DNA of 64,000 nt from Salvia splendens (taxonomy: Eukaryota; Streptophyta; Magnoliopsida; Lamiales; Lamiaceae): positions 682,001 to 746,000 of the forward strand of contig NC_056052.1 in the NCBI RefSeq assembly GCF_004379255.2, read 5' to 3'. A program made the translations under genes and the position numbers. Of the stretch, positions 1 to 11,993 are shown one piece after another (within the stretch, counting starts at the first letter, position 1; the number at the start of each line of letters is the position of its first letter). Below the pieces are notes generated by a model. The model was not told where the DNA came from. It searched no databases and saw only the letters and a program-made list of their open reading frames with translations.

Positions 1-179
1 TTTCTTTTGAGTTGTTGATTGTTGAGATACTCTGATTTTATTCGAGCTATTCCCATTTGTTTCGGGCTATGGTTGAGTTGTGTTGATTTCCCCCTTTCTT
101 CCCCGCTTCTCTAATCCTCCCCTAGCCGCGATCAACTATGTTTTCTATCCTTAGAAAATGCGGGCGTGACACACCACAT

Positions 180-620
180 GGCTCGCATTCGCACTTTGAT
201 CTCACAACTGCAGGTCATGTTCTCTCACATCTATCGAGAGGGCAACCGGGCAGCCGATTTTTTGGCAGGTAGGGGGTCCAGGCCCCTGCCATCACCTTCT
301 TTGATGCAGATTCAGCGCATCGGTATTTGAAGTCGCTCGTGAGGATGGACCAATTGGGCTATCCGAACTTCAGATTCAGATATCGAGATGGATGACTACT
401 TCACATGCTTTGTTATGTTTGTTTTCTTGTTAGTTAGATGGTTAGTACCCGGTCTGTGGGGATACCATAATAGCTCTGTTAGCTCTTGTGATTTGTATCT
501 CTCATGCGGACCGAGTCACTTTTGGGCTTGATTGATGTATGTTTTTTTATGCTTTTTGATATATACAAATTGGGGTCAGCCTTAACCCCCCGCCGTGATG
601 GTGTTTAAGGAAAAATAAAT
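180..620 (+). pseudogene. LINE (non-LTR retrotransposon) 3' remnant with RNase H tail
   Basis: A forward reading frame near 183-330 encodes a stretch containing HIYREGNRAADFLA, which resembles the C-terminal part of the RNase H domain (RVT_3) found in plant L1-type LINEs and related proteins. It is followed by a 3' untranslated region with a C-rich stretch (AACCCCCCGCCGTG) and ends in a (TA)n run near 616-640, as expected of a 5'-truncated LINE copy. No reverse transcriptase or endonuclease is visible, and the left part lies at or beyond the window edge. A host RNase H-like gene fragment is possible but less likely given the tail. Confidence 0.6.
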
Positions 621-860
621 ATATATATATATATATATATAGAAGATATTCATGAAAATTAAAGATATAAATCACATCAAGCAAAAAATTCAAAAGTCTA
701 AAACATTGGACAAAAACATCCAAGATTACACAACATAAAATTAATTACAAATCATTCAACAAAAGTTTTATGGCTTTATCTCATTAATAAATTTTAAAAT
801 ATTTAAACACTAAATTCATCTTCAGCATTTATACTGGGGATCTTCAACTATATCAATCAT

Positions 861-3628
861 TTAGAGCTGATTGTCTTCAGACTCTTCACCATCTATAAAA
901 AAAGAATTATAATATTAAGTGATTAAAAGAAATTCATTGAAACCACGGGATTAAGGTTCTTACCTATACCTTAACCATCTATTAAAAAAATATACTGTAA
1001 TTAGAAAACTACAATACTCCCTCCGTATGTGATTAAAAGAAACCACGGCATTAAGGCATCTATTAAAAAAATATAATTAGAGAAATAAAATAAGTCATTA
1101 AAAGTGTTACCATTAGATGATGAACGGATCCGAACTTGCAGAACAACATTTCCAATGTCCTCTTGCTCCTCCTGTATGCGTCTTGCTGATTCACGGAGGG
1201 ACTTGTTGCAGTCATCCACCTCTATAACTTTAAGTGTTGTGATTTCTCCCATATCAACGGGGATCTCTTGCAGATAGTAGCATCGCCTAATAAGTAACTG
1301 TTGCAGAGCTGGGAAGTGTTCAGACTCTGCTATCCACTCCTTTATATCCAAGTCCTCCAAAACCAGGAATTTCAGAAAACGATATACATCATCGCGTAAT
1401 TCCCACTTAGGCCCTGAGAAGGAGTTTCGTCGCAACTTAAGTACTTGAAGATTTGGTAATTCAGAAAGGATGGTCGTGTGGTCGTCCCACTTAAAACCAC
1501 ATATGCCTAAGGTTAGCTTTGTAAGTCCAGAAGGGAAACCTTCGAGGGAAAATGCAACTTTGGATGTGTTCGTTACTGCACATTTGAATGACTCAAACTG
1601 ATGAAGATCGTTAAAAAGTGCATCAGAACATGATATTTCAGGACCGTGGACTCCTGGATCAAACCGGACACCTAACTTGATTAGGTGTGGGATTCTCGCA
1701 AGAACTCCATCACAACAAGTACGAAAACTCACACCTGAAAGCGTGAGAAGATTTCTGAGGTAGAGATCAGTTGAAGGAACTGGCAGGTCGAATCCCAAGC
1801 AATGTAGGTGCCTCAGTTTTTGTAATTCCCATATCTCTACTGGCAGAAAGACAGGGGAGTAGGTGGCCTGAAGTGAAAAAATAATCAAGACTTGAAGGTT
1901 CCAGAGTGTGGATATTGATGATGGAAGCTCCCCGTCAAATGTGATGGCCAGGTACCTCAACCGAACTAGCTTAAGTACTTCATCCGGGAACTTGCTAAAT
2001 CTGATGTGAAGTGCATGGACTACCCTTGCCCATCTACTGAACTTAAACACTGCCAATGGATGTTGATTCTCTGGGCTCAAAAAAACAAGAGAGCGCGCAC
2101 CTGAATCCTCTCCAAGTACAACATCACTCTGGATGCTCAGCCTCCTTTGGTTTTTTGTGGTAGCTCCTTTGTTTACAATATGGAATAGTTTTTGCTGCCG
2201 AGCTTCACCGACACAGACTTCCTGAATGAGGTTATGGATTATTCCACAGGTTTTGATTCGACCAGTGTAGCTCCGCTCATGAACTATAACAAGACCTCTG
2301 GAAACAAGGTCCTCCAGATATTCCTCAGCTATTTGTTCCAAGCTTTGATCTGCTGCAGGCTCGATAAATCCCTCAACCACCCATAATTTGATGAGTTCAT
2401 AAGTAGGGAAATCATTGTTTGGATGGAGTAAGCCCAAGTGAAGAAAGCATCCCTTTAAATGGTTAGGCAATTCATCATTCATAACCTTTGGGATGGCTGT
2501 TTTCTGAATATGTGACTTCAAATATTGAGCAAATGCCGCCCAACGTTCCATCATTGTTTGTAGCTTAGACACAAGTTTACCAATCTCGACAAGTGCCAAT
2601 GGAAGTCCTCCCATGTTTCTGGCAATTGTCTTGCCGATTTCCTCAAGTTCCGAAGGACAATTGTACATCTCCATGTCAGCGAATACTATCTTACAAAACA
2701 ACTCCCAGCTTTCCTTACTATCCAATAAACGCTTTTGGTGAATATATTTTCTAACACAATCCAAGTTAGTCATTCTAGTAGTGAACACGATTCTGCTACT
2801 GTTTCCCTCATCTGGAAAGTACGGTCTGAGATGATCCCAGACTCGCATATCCCGTAAGTCATCTAATATAACCAGATAAGTCCCACGAGATAAAGATGCC
2901 CTGAGACGGTTCCCTAATTCAAGAACCGTCTCTTCTTTCTTTACCTCAGTTTGTACTTGACTAAGAATACGCAGCAGCAATTCTTCCAATTTATTTTCTA
3001 CACCTACTGTCACAAATAAGCGTATATCGAACCTTTCATGAATAATATGACTGTTATATACCTGATTGGTAAGAGTAGTCTTACCAATGCCAAACATCCC
3101 AACAACATAGATTTCCTGAAGCTTGGGATCTACCCCCAAAATCAGTTCTTGCAGCATTGGTATTTCATCTTCCAATCCCACAATCTCATGGTCCATTTTT
3201 GATGGAACTGGAACTGGAACAGGAACAGGAACATCGGCGGTGGGCAGTTGCTGGTTTCGTGTGAGCTCATTTTCCTTGGCCTTCAACAAATTGATAAAGG
3301 GAGCGAGTTTATGTTTGAGTTCCCCCAATTCTCGGGAAAACCCAGCTGAATTAGTCCAACTCGCATCTCCAGCAGAATGAACTGCATCTGATAAGTGGTG
3401 TTCGATCAGATCTTGACCACCAAGCAGTATTTCCTTGATATCCTTTTCCATTTCCTCAACGCTGTTGCAGTCTTCCAAAGAAGTCATTTTATCAAAGAAT
3501 GATGTTAGGTAACAAAGGTCTTTGTAAATCGGGTGAAGCTCTGAGCCTGAAAATTGAATTCTGGATCGAGCAGAATCAAGAAGGGGCTCTAAAGTCTGTT
3601 TCAGAGAGATTACTACAGCATAAGCCAT
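861..3628 (-). CDS. R1-type CC-NB-LRR disease resistance protein (NLR 1)
   Basis: This encodes an intracellular immune receptor of the CNL class, most like the R1 late-blight family. The chosen start is the ATG at 3628 (MAYAVVISLKQ), because coiled-coil domains of this family begin this way; an in-frame ATG 17 codons upstream is less likely. Motifs by residue: P-loop GMFGIGKTT about 177-185, kinase-2 LVILDDL about 252, RNBS-B SSRIVFTTR about 277, GLPLAL about 341, RNBS-D region about 394, then leucine-rich repeats. The MHD position reads IHN, not IHD, and the EDVID motif of the coiled coil is not obvious. The long exon has a good donor at 1111/1110 (AATG|GTAACA). Joining it to an acceptor at 893 adds DGEESEDNQL and a stop at 861, giving 849 residues. 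Without splicing the frame reads through to a stop at 1001. The linker holds a Val-Pro repeat encoded by a 6-bp repeat at 3204-3233. Confidence 0.88.
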
Positions 3629-5625
3629 ATCTGCTCTTTCTCTGCTGCAGATAGTACGATAAGTCAATAATATTCTCAATTTTTTATAAAAGGCAAAAAC
3701 AAAACCAAGATGTGAATCAGTACCTCTAAGGGAATCGAATATCAGGGTTATGATCGTCGATTATCTGCACTTCTTGCGTCAATTTGATTGAGGATGGAAG
3801 ATACAACCAAGACGGCTTCCAAAAGTCACCGAAAGGTATACTCTATGATGATAACGCCACGTAAGGCTCCCGAAAAAAAAAAACGTCAGCTTAATTTTTT
3901 TAACATTATGATATTAAAAATATTACCAAATATTAAAAATATTAACATGATGATATTAAAATTTTAATACATAATTTTGTTGAAATTTTCATATGCGATG
4001 TTGATATTTTAATGTTATCATATTTACATTTTTATTAATATAATACATTCCCTAATGTCTAATACTAAATGTCTCATATTCGAATCCTCCAAAGATCTTA
4101 AATTTGAATTTATTTACTAAAAAAAGATAGAGGTTTCAAGTCATTTTCGATTTTGGGGTCCTGAGAATTTGGCAACACCAACAAAGTTTTTGATATTTAC
4201 TACCAAGTTTGGCAAAATCTAAAATATGGCCAAAGTTCGTGATATTAGTTATTACTCTCTCCGTCCCATTTTAGAAGTCTTGATTACTTTTGCGCCCTTA
4301 TTTTATAAAAATAATAATAAATAATTAAAGTTGACAAATTATAAAATAAAAGAGAATAATGTTGAGAAGACTTTAACGAAAATAAATCTTCATTGGCGGC
4401 TGCAAAGTAGGCTCACCCATTTCAGCAAAGATCATGAATTAGTGTATTGTACAACAGAGACAAGAGTGGTGCTATTCTAATCCTTGCCATGACCTTGATT
4501 CAAATAAAAACTGATCCATATATTAGTGATCAGTAGTATAATATTAAATTCACCTATACAATGTATTTTGCGATTATTATCTGTTTATTGGGGTAGAAAA
4601 TTATCATCTCTCTATGATTATATCTTTATTTGAGTATTTAATAAAAGTATTAGTTTTAGTATCTTTAAATAAATTGTAAATGCTCTTTTATATTTATTCA
4701 AAATAAAATTAAGGGAATTAATCGCCCTAGGAATGATCAAATAAAATAGAATTAAAACATATTCAAGCATGCTTTAAATTAAATGATGAAAAATGAGCTC
4801 GTTATTTAGTCCGAAAGAGGGCGTGATCAAACTAATGGGGAGCAAAGATGGGCGTGTCAGATTACAATTGTTGTTGGGGTTATAGATTCCAATCATATGT
4901 TTTGAATACCACAAAATAGCTATCGAAATTTGGGAGTTTTCATCGGTTTCAAAGAGTATAAAAGGGCATGCAATTTTTTTTGTTGCTTTGATTTAACTCA
5001 TCTTTTGTCCCTACTCTCTATTTCTATTTATTAAAATTTGGCTCCGGTTATTTAAGATGAATCACAAATCTAGTTAGCAATTCCAAATCAAATAACAAAG
5101 GAAGGAGCATACAATTTACAAGTTAATTTGATTTTAATTGTGTTTAGAGTTTCAATACCATTCCATCAATCGAATTTAATCTAAGTTTCATCGATGAATA
5201 ACATTCCAACGATACAATTTTTTTTTCTAAACTAATTAATCTCAAAACTTATGACTTTTGAATATTATTGCATAACTTTTTAATTTTACCACCAAAAAAT
5301 TTCAAATTCACAGATTTCAAAATTGGGCGACTTCCGATTAATTTATAAAATCCTGTTTTGTGTCACAACATTTTAACACTGTTTATATCATTATTCGAAG
5401 ATGAGGGCGAACATGGCGGTGGACGGAGCCGCGGGCAAGTCGAGTACTCGGCAGGGACGCGGCTGTGAGCGAAGGGGGCGGCGGTGGACGAGGCTCCTAT
5501 TGCACAACATCGACAAGCCGCAACGAGGACATGGCTGTGGGAGAAGGGGCGGCTATGGGAGGTAGCTTGTCCAGCCACTATGGACACTCATTAATGGCTA
5601 TATTTCACTAACTTCACCCTCCTTA
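3629..5625. other. AT-rich intergenic DNA, no gene seen
   Basis: This is the 5' side of NLR 1. About 4256-4390 resembles one half of a Stowaway-like MITE (starts CTCTCCGTCCCATTTTAG, with a matching end missing). A GC-rich island at 5395-5585 stands out from its AT-rich surroundings; open frames there show no recognisable domain. The rest is simple AT-rich sequence. Confidence 0.5.
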
Positions 5626-5866
5626 CTCCCCCGTCCCAGATAGTTCGTCTCACTTTGACCGGATATAGGTTTTAAGAAATGTAATAAAAATTTAGTTGAA
5701 AAAGTTAGTGAAATGTGAATATTAGTTTTATAATAAAATGTGAGTAAGAATGAATTAGTGAAATATGAACTCCAATACAAAAAATGGTAAAAAAAAATGA
5801 AATAGGACAAAATATATGGAATGAACCAAAATAGAAAAATGAGATAGACTATTTGGGGCAGAAAGA
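5626..5866. mobile_element. Stowaway-like MITE (Tc1/mariner superfamily)
   Basis: The element begins CTCCCCCGTCCC next to a TA dinucleotide. It ends with a partly degenerate inverted copy (ACTATTTGGGGCAGAAAG) next to another TA. The interior contains the usual Stowaway phrases such as ATAAAATGTGAGT. It is about 240 bp and non-coding. Confidence 0.7.
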
Positions 5867-5993
5867 TATATTTTAATATAAAAATAATATATAAAAATAA
5901 AATCCCCCTCCCAGAAGAGAGTACTTATAATTCTAGTAAGAAAATGTGATTCTTTAATTTTTTTTTCCGTCTATATCAGCATTGCGTCCATTA

Positions 5994-7633
5994 GAGCACC
6001 CACAACCGTGCTCTTGCTAACGAGCACGGTTGTGGGCCCGGTACCACTATTCCTGCCTGCTCTTAGGCAATAGCACAACACCCACAGTTGTACTCTTCTG
6101 CAAGGACGAGCACACTTCAATTTAAAATTCAATTAAATAAAAACATTTCCATAATATTAAAAATTATTAAAAAATCACAATAAATATTAAAAATTATAAA
6201 TAAAATAAAAAAGACATAATTAAAATCCTAAAAATTAAAAATTACATAATTGAAATACTAAAAATTAAAAATTACATAATTAAAATACTAAAAATTAAAA
6301 ATTACATAATTAAACTCCTAAAAATTAAAAATTACATAATTAAAAGCTAAAAATACCCTCGTGGAAGACTACTCATTCGACGGCACTACCCCCAATATTT
6401 TTTGGAGGCCTAATATTATGGCCTCGTGCGATCGAAGTTGCGAGGGGGTCATAGTGGACCTATCGGCCATATTGAGTTGGGCCAAAAGGGTCCACAACGA
6501 GTTGGTGGGGGTGGAGGTGGCGCATATGGAACAGGAGCATCGGCGGTTGCAGCCGCGGCTCGACGACGGTTGGCCGCCGCCTTCTTCCTTCCTTCCGGTC
6601 GGCGTTGGGAACCGCTCGGGCCGGCGTCGGGACTATCCAAGTTAGCTCCGGCAAGTTGGCTAGCCACTTCTTCGGAGCCGACGTCGGATAGGGATACCGA
6701 CCTTGACCGTTTGGAGGAGCCGCTAGATGAGGATGTTATGCCTCCCCTATACTACGAGTGCGTCCGCGTCTCCTGCCAAACGTTGAGGTACTTGAACGAC
6801 TTGTAGTTCATGGATTGGTAGGTGCTCATCGCGGCAGTGATCGCCGGATTGGTTCGTGTCATTCACCGGATCTTCGGAGATTTCCATGTACGCCGTGAAC
6901 AATTGATCCATCTCCGCCGGAGTGTACGGTGTGCGGACACCGCGAGTAGGAGGAGTCAGAGTTTGGGAGGGGGCGGTCGACCTAGGCTCGGGTGTCCACC
7001 CGTATCGCCCTTCGGGGCATCTTGGTCGTTGATTAGGTATGGTCGGTAGCCACTCGGAACGCCCGAACTTTGGGTTTGAGGAGGGGCCAAATATTCTGTT
7101 TCCGGACTAGGAAACGGTTGTGAACCGAACCATTCGAGGTTCCAACCGTGGGAGCCCGGTGGGTTATCGCCTTGGCCGGACATTGTTATGTTATAGGAGT
7201 GGAAAAAAGATTGAGAATGGATATGGGAGAATGAAGATGAGAATGAATATGAGAGAATGAAGATGAGAATTGTGCAGTATGGTGTGAATTTTTGGGTGTG
7301 AAAATGGGGGTATTTATAGATGAAAATGTGTATTTTTGGGGAAAAAAATTTTAAAAAATTTAAAAGTGGTAAAAAACGGATATATTTTTTTAGGGAAGTG
7401 AAAAAATATTTTTTTTTATTTTTAATCAGTTTTTTAATTAAAAACTGATTTTTAATAATAAAAAATTCAAAGGCAACGGCTATGTCGTTGCCCAATCGCT
7501 GCTCGCCACGTCGCCTGCTCGCTGGCACGGACGTGCTCGATGCAGCGAGCAGCACCGTGCCAGCGGCGGCGGAGCTCATCCGTTCCAGCGGCACGGACGG
7601 ACAGACGTCGTCCGTCCACTGTTGCAGATGCTC
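5994..7633. mobile_element. Non-autonomous PIF/Harbinger element carrying only ORF1
   Basis: The element lies between two TTA target duplications (5991-5993 and 7634-7636). Its ends are inverted repeats: GAGCACCCACAACCGTG on the left and the complement of CACTGTTGCAGATGCTC on the right, matching at 13 of 17 positions. It carries a decayed ORF1 (Myb/trihelix-like accessory protein) on the reverse strand and no DDE transposase, so it would need another element for movement. The neighbouring Harbinger element at 7849-9747 has related ends (GAGCATCTCC). Confidence 0.85.
6361..7184 (-). pseudogene. PIF/Harbinger ORF1 (Myb/trihelix-like), internally deleted and frameshifted
   Basis: The reading starts at the ATG at 7184 (MSGQGDNPPGSHGWN) and continues as a proline- and serine-rich N-terminus. 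A frame change near 6990 is needed to enter the segment RTPYTPAEMDQLF, the start of the Myb/SANT-like DNA-binding domain. Soon after TNQ the domain breaks off: the central helices typical of this protein are missing and sequence resumes at YKSFKYLNVWQE, followed by a Ser-rich then basic C-terminus (KKAAANRRRAAAA). Plant databases often label this family glutathione S-transferase T3-like by mistake. It normally acts with the Harbinger transposase in DNA binding and nuclear import. This copy cannot make a complete protein. Confidence 0.75.
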
Positions 7634-7848
7634 TTAAACGCATAATTCAGATTAAAAATAATGCACGAGAGTTGTTTTTTGATAGCTCATATAGATGTAG
7701 AGTGTAGACGGATTATACTTATTGCTTTCTCAAATAAACTAAGTCATATTTTTTTGAAAGGTTCTGTTATAAATGAATCATTTTTTATATAAAAATTTTT
7801 CTTTCGAATTTTATTCATTTTTATTTTTTATTTTTCTTTCAGTAATAA

Positions 7849-9747
7849 GAGCATCTCCAATAGCGTCGAGCGCATCGGCTAGCCGATTCTTGGCGCTCGC
7901 CGGTCCGATCGTCGAACCATTGCAACCGGCGAGCGCCAAATCGGCGAGAAAAACGGCGAGCGCTCGGCGATGCGCTCACCGATCTCCTGGCCGCCATTGC
8001 AGGCTCCAGATCGGCCAGTGGGATTTTTTTATTTAATTTTCGAAACACTATAAATACGCGATATGCACATCATTTTCATTTGCACCACTTGTTTTAACGA
8101 GTTTTTTCTCTATCTTAATTTCCGTACAAGATCAACAACGCGAAATGAGCAACGCGGGTGGTAGTAGTGGTGGTAGTGGTGGGGATGCTGAGGAGTTCGA
8201 ACGACGTTTGAACGAAAAGTTGGAGGCCTATACGTCCCGAGAAATCGACTGGCTGATACAACGGCCTTGCAACCGACGGTACCTCGACCCGTTGTCCACC
8301 GCCGAGCAGTGATTGATCGGGATCACGTAGCTGCACATCAGCGGCTATTTGACGTCTACTTCGCACCGTAGCTGCGGTTTAACGCCAACATTTTCAGGCG
8401 GCGTTTTAGGATGAGCAGAGCCCTGTTTATGTGTTTTGTTGACGCTTTGGAGCTTTGATATCTGTGTTTCCGCTTCAGGCACGTTGCGGCTGGCAAACCC
8501 GGTCACACACCTATTCAAACGTGCACTGCGGCAATCAGGCAGTTGGCCTACGGAGGCGCGGCAGACATGTGGGACGAGTACCTCCACATCGGCGAGTCGA
8601 CTGTCCTTGAATGTATGAAGTATTTCTGTCAGGGCGTGGTTGAAAGATTCGGTGATCAGTACCTTCGAAGCCCTACCCCCGAAGACTGCAAGGAGCTGAT
8701 GCAGATGCACGGGGAGAAGCATGAGTTCTCGGGTACGTTAGGCAGCATAGATTGTATGCATTGGGAGTGGAAAAACTGCCTCGCTGCCTGGAAAGGGTTC
8801 TACACGACCAGCTACAAGGAAAAGAATTCCACAATGATCCTCGATGTCGTAGCTGATTATCGGTTGTGGATTTGACATGCATATTTTGGGGTAGCCGGGT
8901 CGAACAACGACCTCAACATCCTCAACTCGTCGCCCCTTGTCAACGAGCAGTGCCAGGGCGTCGGCCCGGCCATTAGTTTTGTCGCCAACGGGAACCAGCA
9001 TGATATGGGCTACTACTTGGCGGATGAGATATATCTTAGGTGGCCCGTCTTTGTGAAGATGATCAGATGCGCATCAGATGAGAGGGAGACCTACTTTGCG
9101 GAACGGCAGGAGTCGGCGCGCAAGGACGTGGAGCGCGCATTTGGTGTGCTCCAGTCTCAATGGGCGGCAATTAGGGGTCCAACGCGTTTGTGGCATATTG
9201 AATGCATTGTTGATATAATGTATGTCTGTATTATCATGCACAACATGATTGTCGAAGATGAAGGTGTACAACTGACTAGTTAGGCCAACGACGATAATGA
9301 AGCCGGTCCAAGCCACGGCGTGGCCACCCCCAGCGTACGAAGTGGGGTACCTCACGATGAAGTCGGCCGCTTCCAAGCACATGCCAACATGCGCCAAGTG
9401 GAAACTCATATTCGACTCCAAAAGGATTTAATTGAAGAGTTGTGGGCGTGGAGGACTGCACGGCGTTAGTTTTTTTTGTAATTTTGTAATTTTCTAAATT
9501 TTTTAATGTACTTTTTTAATTTAAATGAAATTATTGCATTTTCCCGAATCTGTGTCGTAAGTTGAATTTTGTATTTTGTGTGATTGTTATTTTTATAATT
9601 TTTTTTTATTATGGCTAGGCTATGATTGGGCTATTGCTTGTCTAATTATTTGTTCTGATGATGTAGCAGAAGAAGTTTTAGTGCTGATGATATGGTAGGA
9701 AGAGTTTGTGGTTATGTCATGACTAAGCTATTGATATGAAGATGCTT
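7849..9747. mobile_element. PIF/Harbinger element with decayed transposase
   Basis: Flanked by TAA target duplications (7846-7848 and 9748-9750). The left end is GAGCATCTCCAATAGC and the right end, read on the reverse strand, is AAGCATCTTCATATCAATAGC. Length is 1,899 bp. It contains one transposase gene in forward orientation and no ORF1, the mirror image of the element at 5994-7633. Confidence 0.78.
8145..9469 (+). pseudogene. PIF/Harbinger DDE transposase (HARBI1/ALP1-like), broken
   Basis: The protein family is the DDE_Tnp_4 nuclease of plant Harbinger elements. The start MSNAGGSSGG at 8145 runs about 46 codons, after which a frame change is needed near 8290. The core then shows the expected segments: FNANIFRRRFRMSR, GSIDCMHWEWKNC (first catalytic Asp), NNDLNILNSSP (second Asp) and RKDVERAFGVLQ (catalytic Glu). 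Two stops sit where the family normally has Trp: TGA at 8873-8875 (LWI*HAYFG) and TAG at 9280-9282 (LTS*AND). Another stop lies near 8369 and a scrambled stretch around 8450-8500. Both Trp losses are G-to-A changes, as expected from deamination of methylated DNA. The C-terminus ends at the TAG at 9467. Confidence 0.88.
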
Positions 9748-10359
9748 TAAGAGTAGTTTATATTTTTTTATTTTTTTAAACTTCATGCTAAAAAATATGC
9801 CTCTTTTATCTTATCTTGAAGAGGGAGCATAATTTGTTTGATAGCTCATATGATGTAGACAGATTATTAAATTATTTTGACAGCTCATATAGATGTAGAC
9901 AAATTATTAAATTATTTTGACAGCTCATATAGATGTAGACAGATTAAATAATGACCAAGACATGTAAAAGCTTAGTCCAACGAGGACTTTTAAAAACCCA
10001 CCCTAACCTACTTTGAAATCCGACTGAAATGTGTTTCAAAAATAGGATCGATCGGTTCAATCGGTCTAGCCGAAAACCGGTGTCATATTCAGCCTATAAA
10101 ACAGTTATTAGTCAATTGGACCGTTTTGAGCCGAAAAAAATGGGTGATTGAACTGGAACCCGCAAACCGGCTCGCCAACGACATTTCCTGGTGGCGTCTG
10201 GAGCAAGAATTTTCTACCAGATCGAATTTATATATACTCTATATCAGTACGCCGGCATAAATACGTATACATTTGGTTTTTAATTTAATTTCATATTAAA
10301 TTTTAATATTCTTGTTAAATGCTACATATAAAATTAATATATATTTATATATTCCCCAT

Positions 10360-11714
10360 TGACTCAACTTATTTTAACATAAGAAAATCCTGCAAGTGTA
10401 CGGGGCTAGTGTAGCACAAAGCAAACAAGAGTATCGTATCCCACAGAGACAAAATGTATAAACTCAAGTACCACGGACCGATTTCAACTACTATCTAGAC
10501 AAAGCAAATGTTGGTTTTGGTATTTAACTATTAAACATAAACAAAGTAAAGCAATAAACAAAAATAAGGTTTCAAATACGAGGAAGAGGTAGAGCTTTGG
10601 ATCCGACTACAATACCCATAATGTAAACAACTCAATAACTTTGATTACCCGTTGAAGTCTCTAGGATTAATAGGAACATCGCTATTCTAGGTTAAGTCCC
10701 CTCTCGAGTGCACTCAACCCGTTGATTAACTAGTAATATTGAAGTCTCCTTCTAATACTTCACAATTAACTCCTATACACAAAAGATTCAAGTCCTCACT
10801 CTAGAATTCCTTCTCTCGAATGCAAATTATCTAGGTGTTGTTCATTCTTTTATCAATCCTAATTAGGTATCTCTCGATTACTCAAAACTAGGTCAATATA
10901 TCCAATTGGTAGCAATGCAATTGAATTCAAAGGCACAAGAATGAGATAAAATAATCACAAGAGCAAAGGTAATCAAAAGCTATTGAATTAATCACAAGTG
11001 TTCATTGTAGTCATCACCAAAACTCTACAAAGGATTTAGCTACTCATATTCAACTCAAAAACATACGAATAATCCATAGTCATTGAATTAAACATTAAAA
11101 CCAATGAAAATACTCCTAAGGATGGATTGAATGGAGATTCTTCTACGTCTTCAATCTCGTTGAGGATTGGGACGCCTTTCCTCTAAATTTCACTCTCAAA
11201 ACTTTCAAGAACTGCTATGGGTCGTGTATGATGATTTGAGGTCGAAAACCTAGGTCTCCTTTTATACCAGGGGCGGAAATAATAGCAATTCAATCTCGCA
11301 GAACACATCGCCCGGCCGGGCGATTTTAAGTCGCCAAAACGCACGGTCGGGCGAACTTTCTGGAGTTCGCGACCCAAAACGCCCGGTCGGGCGTTTTCTC
11401 TGGAATCCTCCAAAAGCATTGTCTCCGTCTTCGAAAGGGCTTCGCGTGAGTATCTTGCACGCCCCCATCGGAGTCCGGATGAGAGAGTTATGGCTATTAT
11501 ACGAAAGTCGCGCATTGAAGCGCGCCCGGTCAGGCGATTCTTCCTTCAAGCTCGTTTTCAAGTCATTTTCACCTGTTTTAGCTCCAAACACTCGACAAAC
11601 TCGTCAAAACACTTATGTAGTGGATAGTGGATGTAAACTCAAGTAGTATGCTACAAAAACACTGAAATGTGCACGTTAAACATCCAAAATACTTGCTAAA
11701 CCACGAGTTTATCA
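10360..11714. mobile_element. Solo LTR of a Ty3/gypsy element (Athila/Tat-like)
   Basis: The insertion starts TGACTCAACT and ends GAGTTTATCA, with 5-bp target duplications CCCAT at 10355-10359 and 11715-11719. Block B at about 48158 has the uninterrupted site (TTCCCCATCCATG), which confirms the borders. Length is 1,355 bp with no internal coding region. The phrase CTGCAAGTGTACGG followed by GTATCGTATCCCACAGAGAC is typical of Athila/Tat LTRs. A solo LTR arises when recombination between the two LTRs removes the interior. Confidence 0.88.
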
Positions 11715-11719
11715 CCCAT

Positions 11720-11993
11720 CCACGAAAAATAGTCTCATTTTGCCTACTTGGGATGTCCACAAAAAATAGTCTCATTTCTATAAATGCATAATCTCTCCCT
11801 CATACTTGACCTATTTTTTCTCATTCTCTTTTACTTTACCTACTTTTTTCTCCATATGTATCTTACTTTAATTATTTTTTCTCCATATTTGTCGTACTTT
11901 ACCTACTTTTTCTCCTTCTTTTTTACTTTACCAAATTACTCAATAAAACTCATGTCGTCCTAAAATGAGACTATTTCTTGTGGACAGAGGGAG
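11720..11993. mobile_element. Stowaway-like MITE in block A
   Basis: Inverted ends are visible: GAAAAATAGTCTCATTTT on the left and AAAATGAGACTATTTCTTGT on the right. A second internal copy of the left end lies at 11766. The same element sits at the equivalent place in block B (48162-48437), so it was present before the blocks separated. Confidence 0.65.

Noticed and set aside
3204..3233. Val-Pro repeat in NLR 1 as a frameshift or assembly fault
   Set aside because: The 6-bp repeat stays in frame and lies in the variable linker between coiled coil and NB domain, so it is tolerable variation.
5363..5587. Reverse open frame in a GC-rich island
   Set aside because: No domain, no homologous pattern, and no splice or promoter context; noted only as a composition anomaly.
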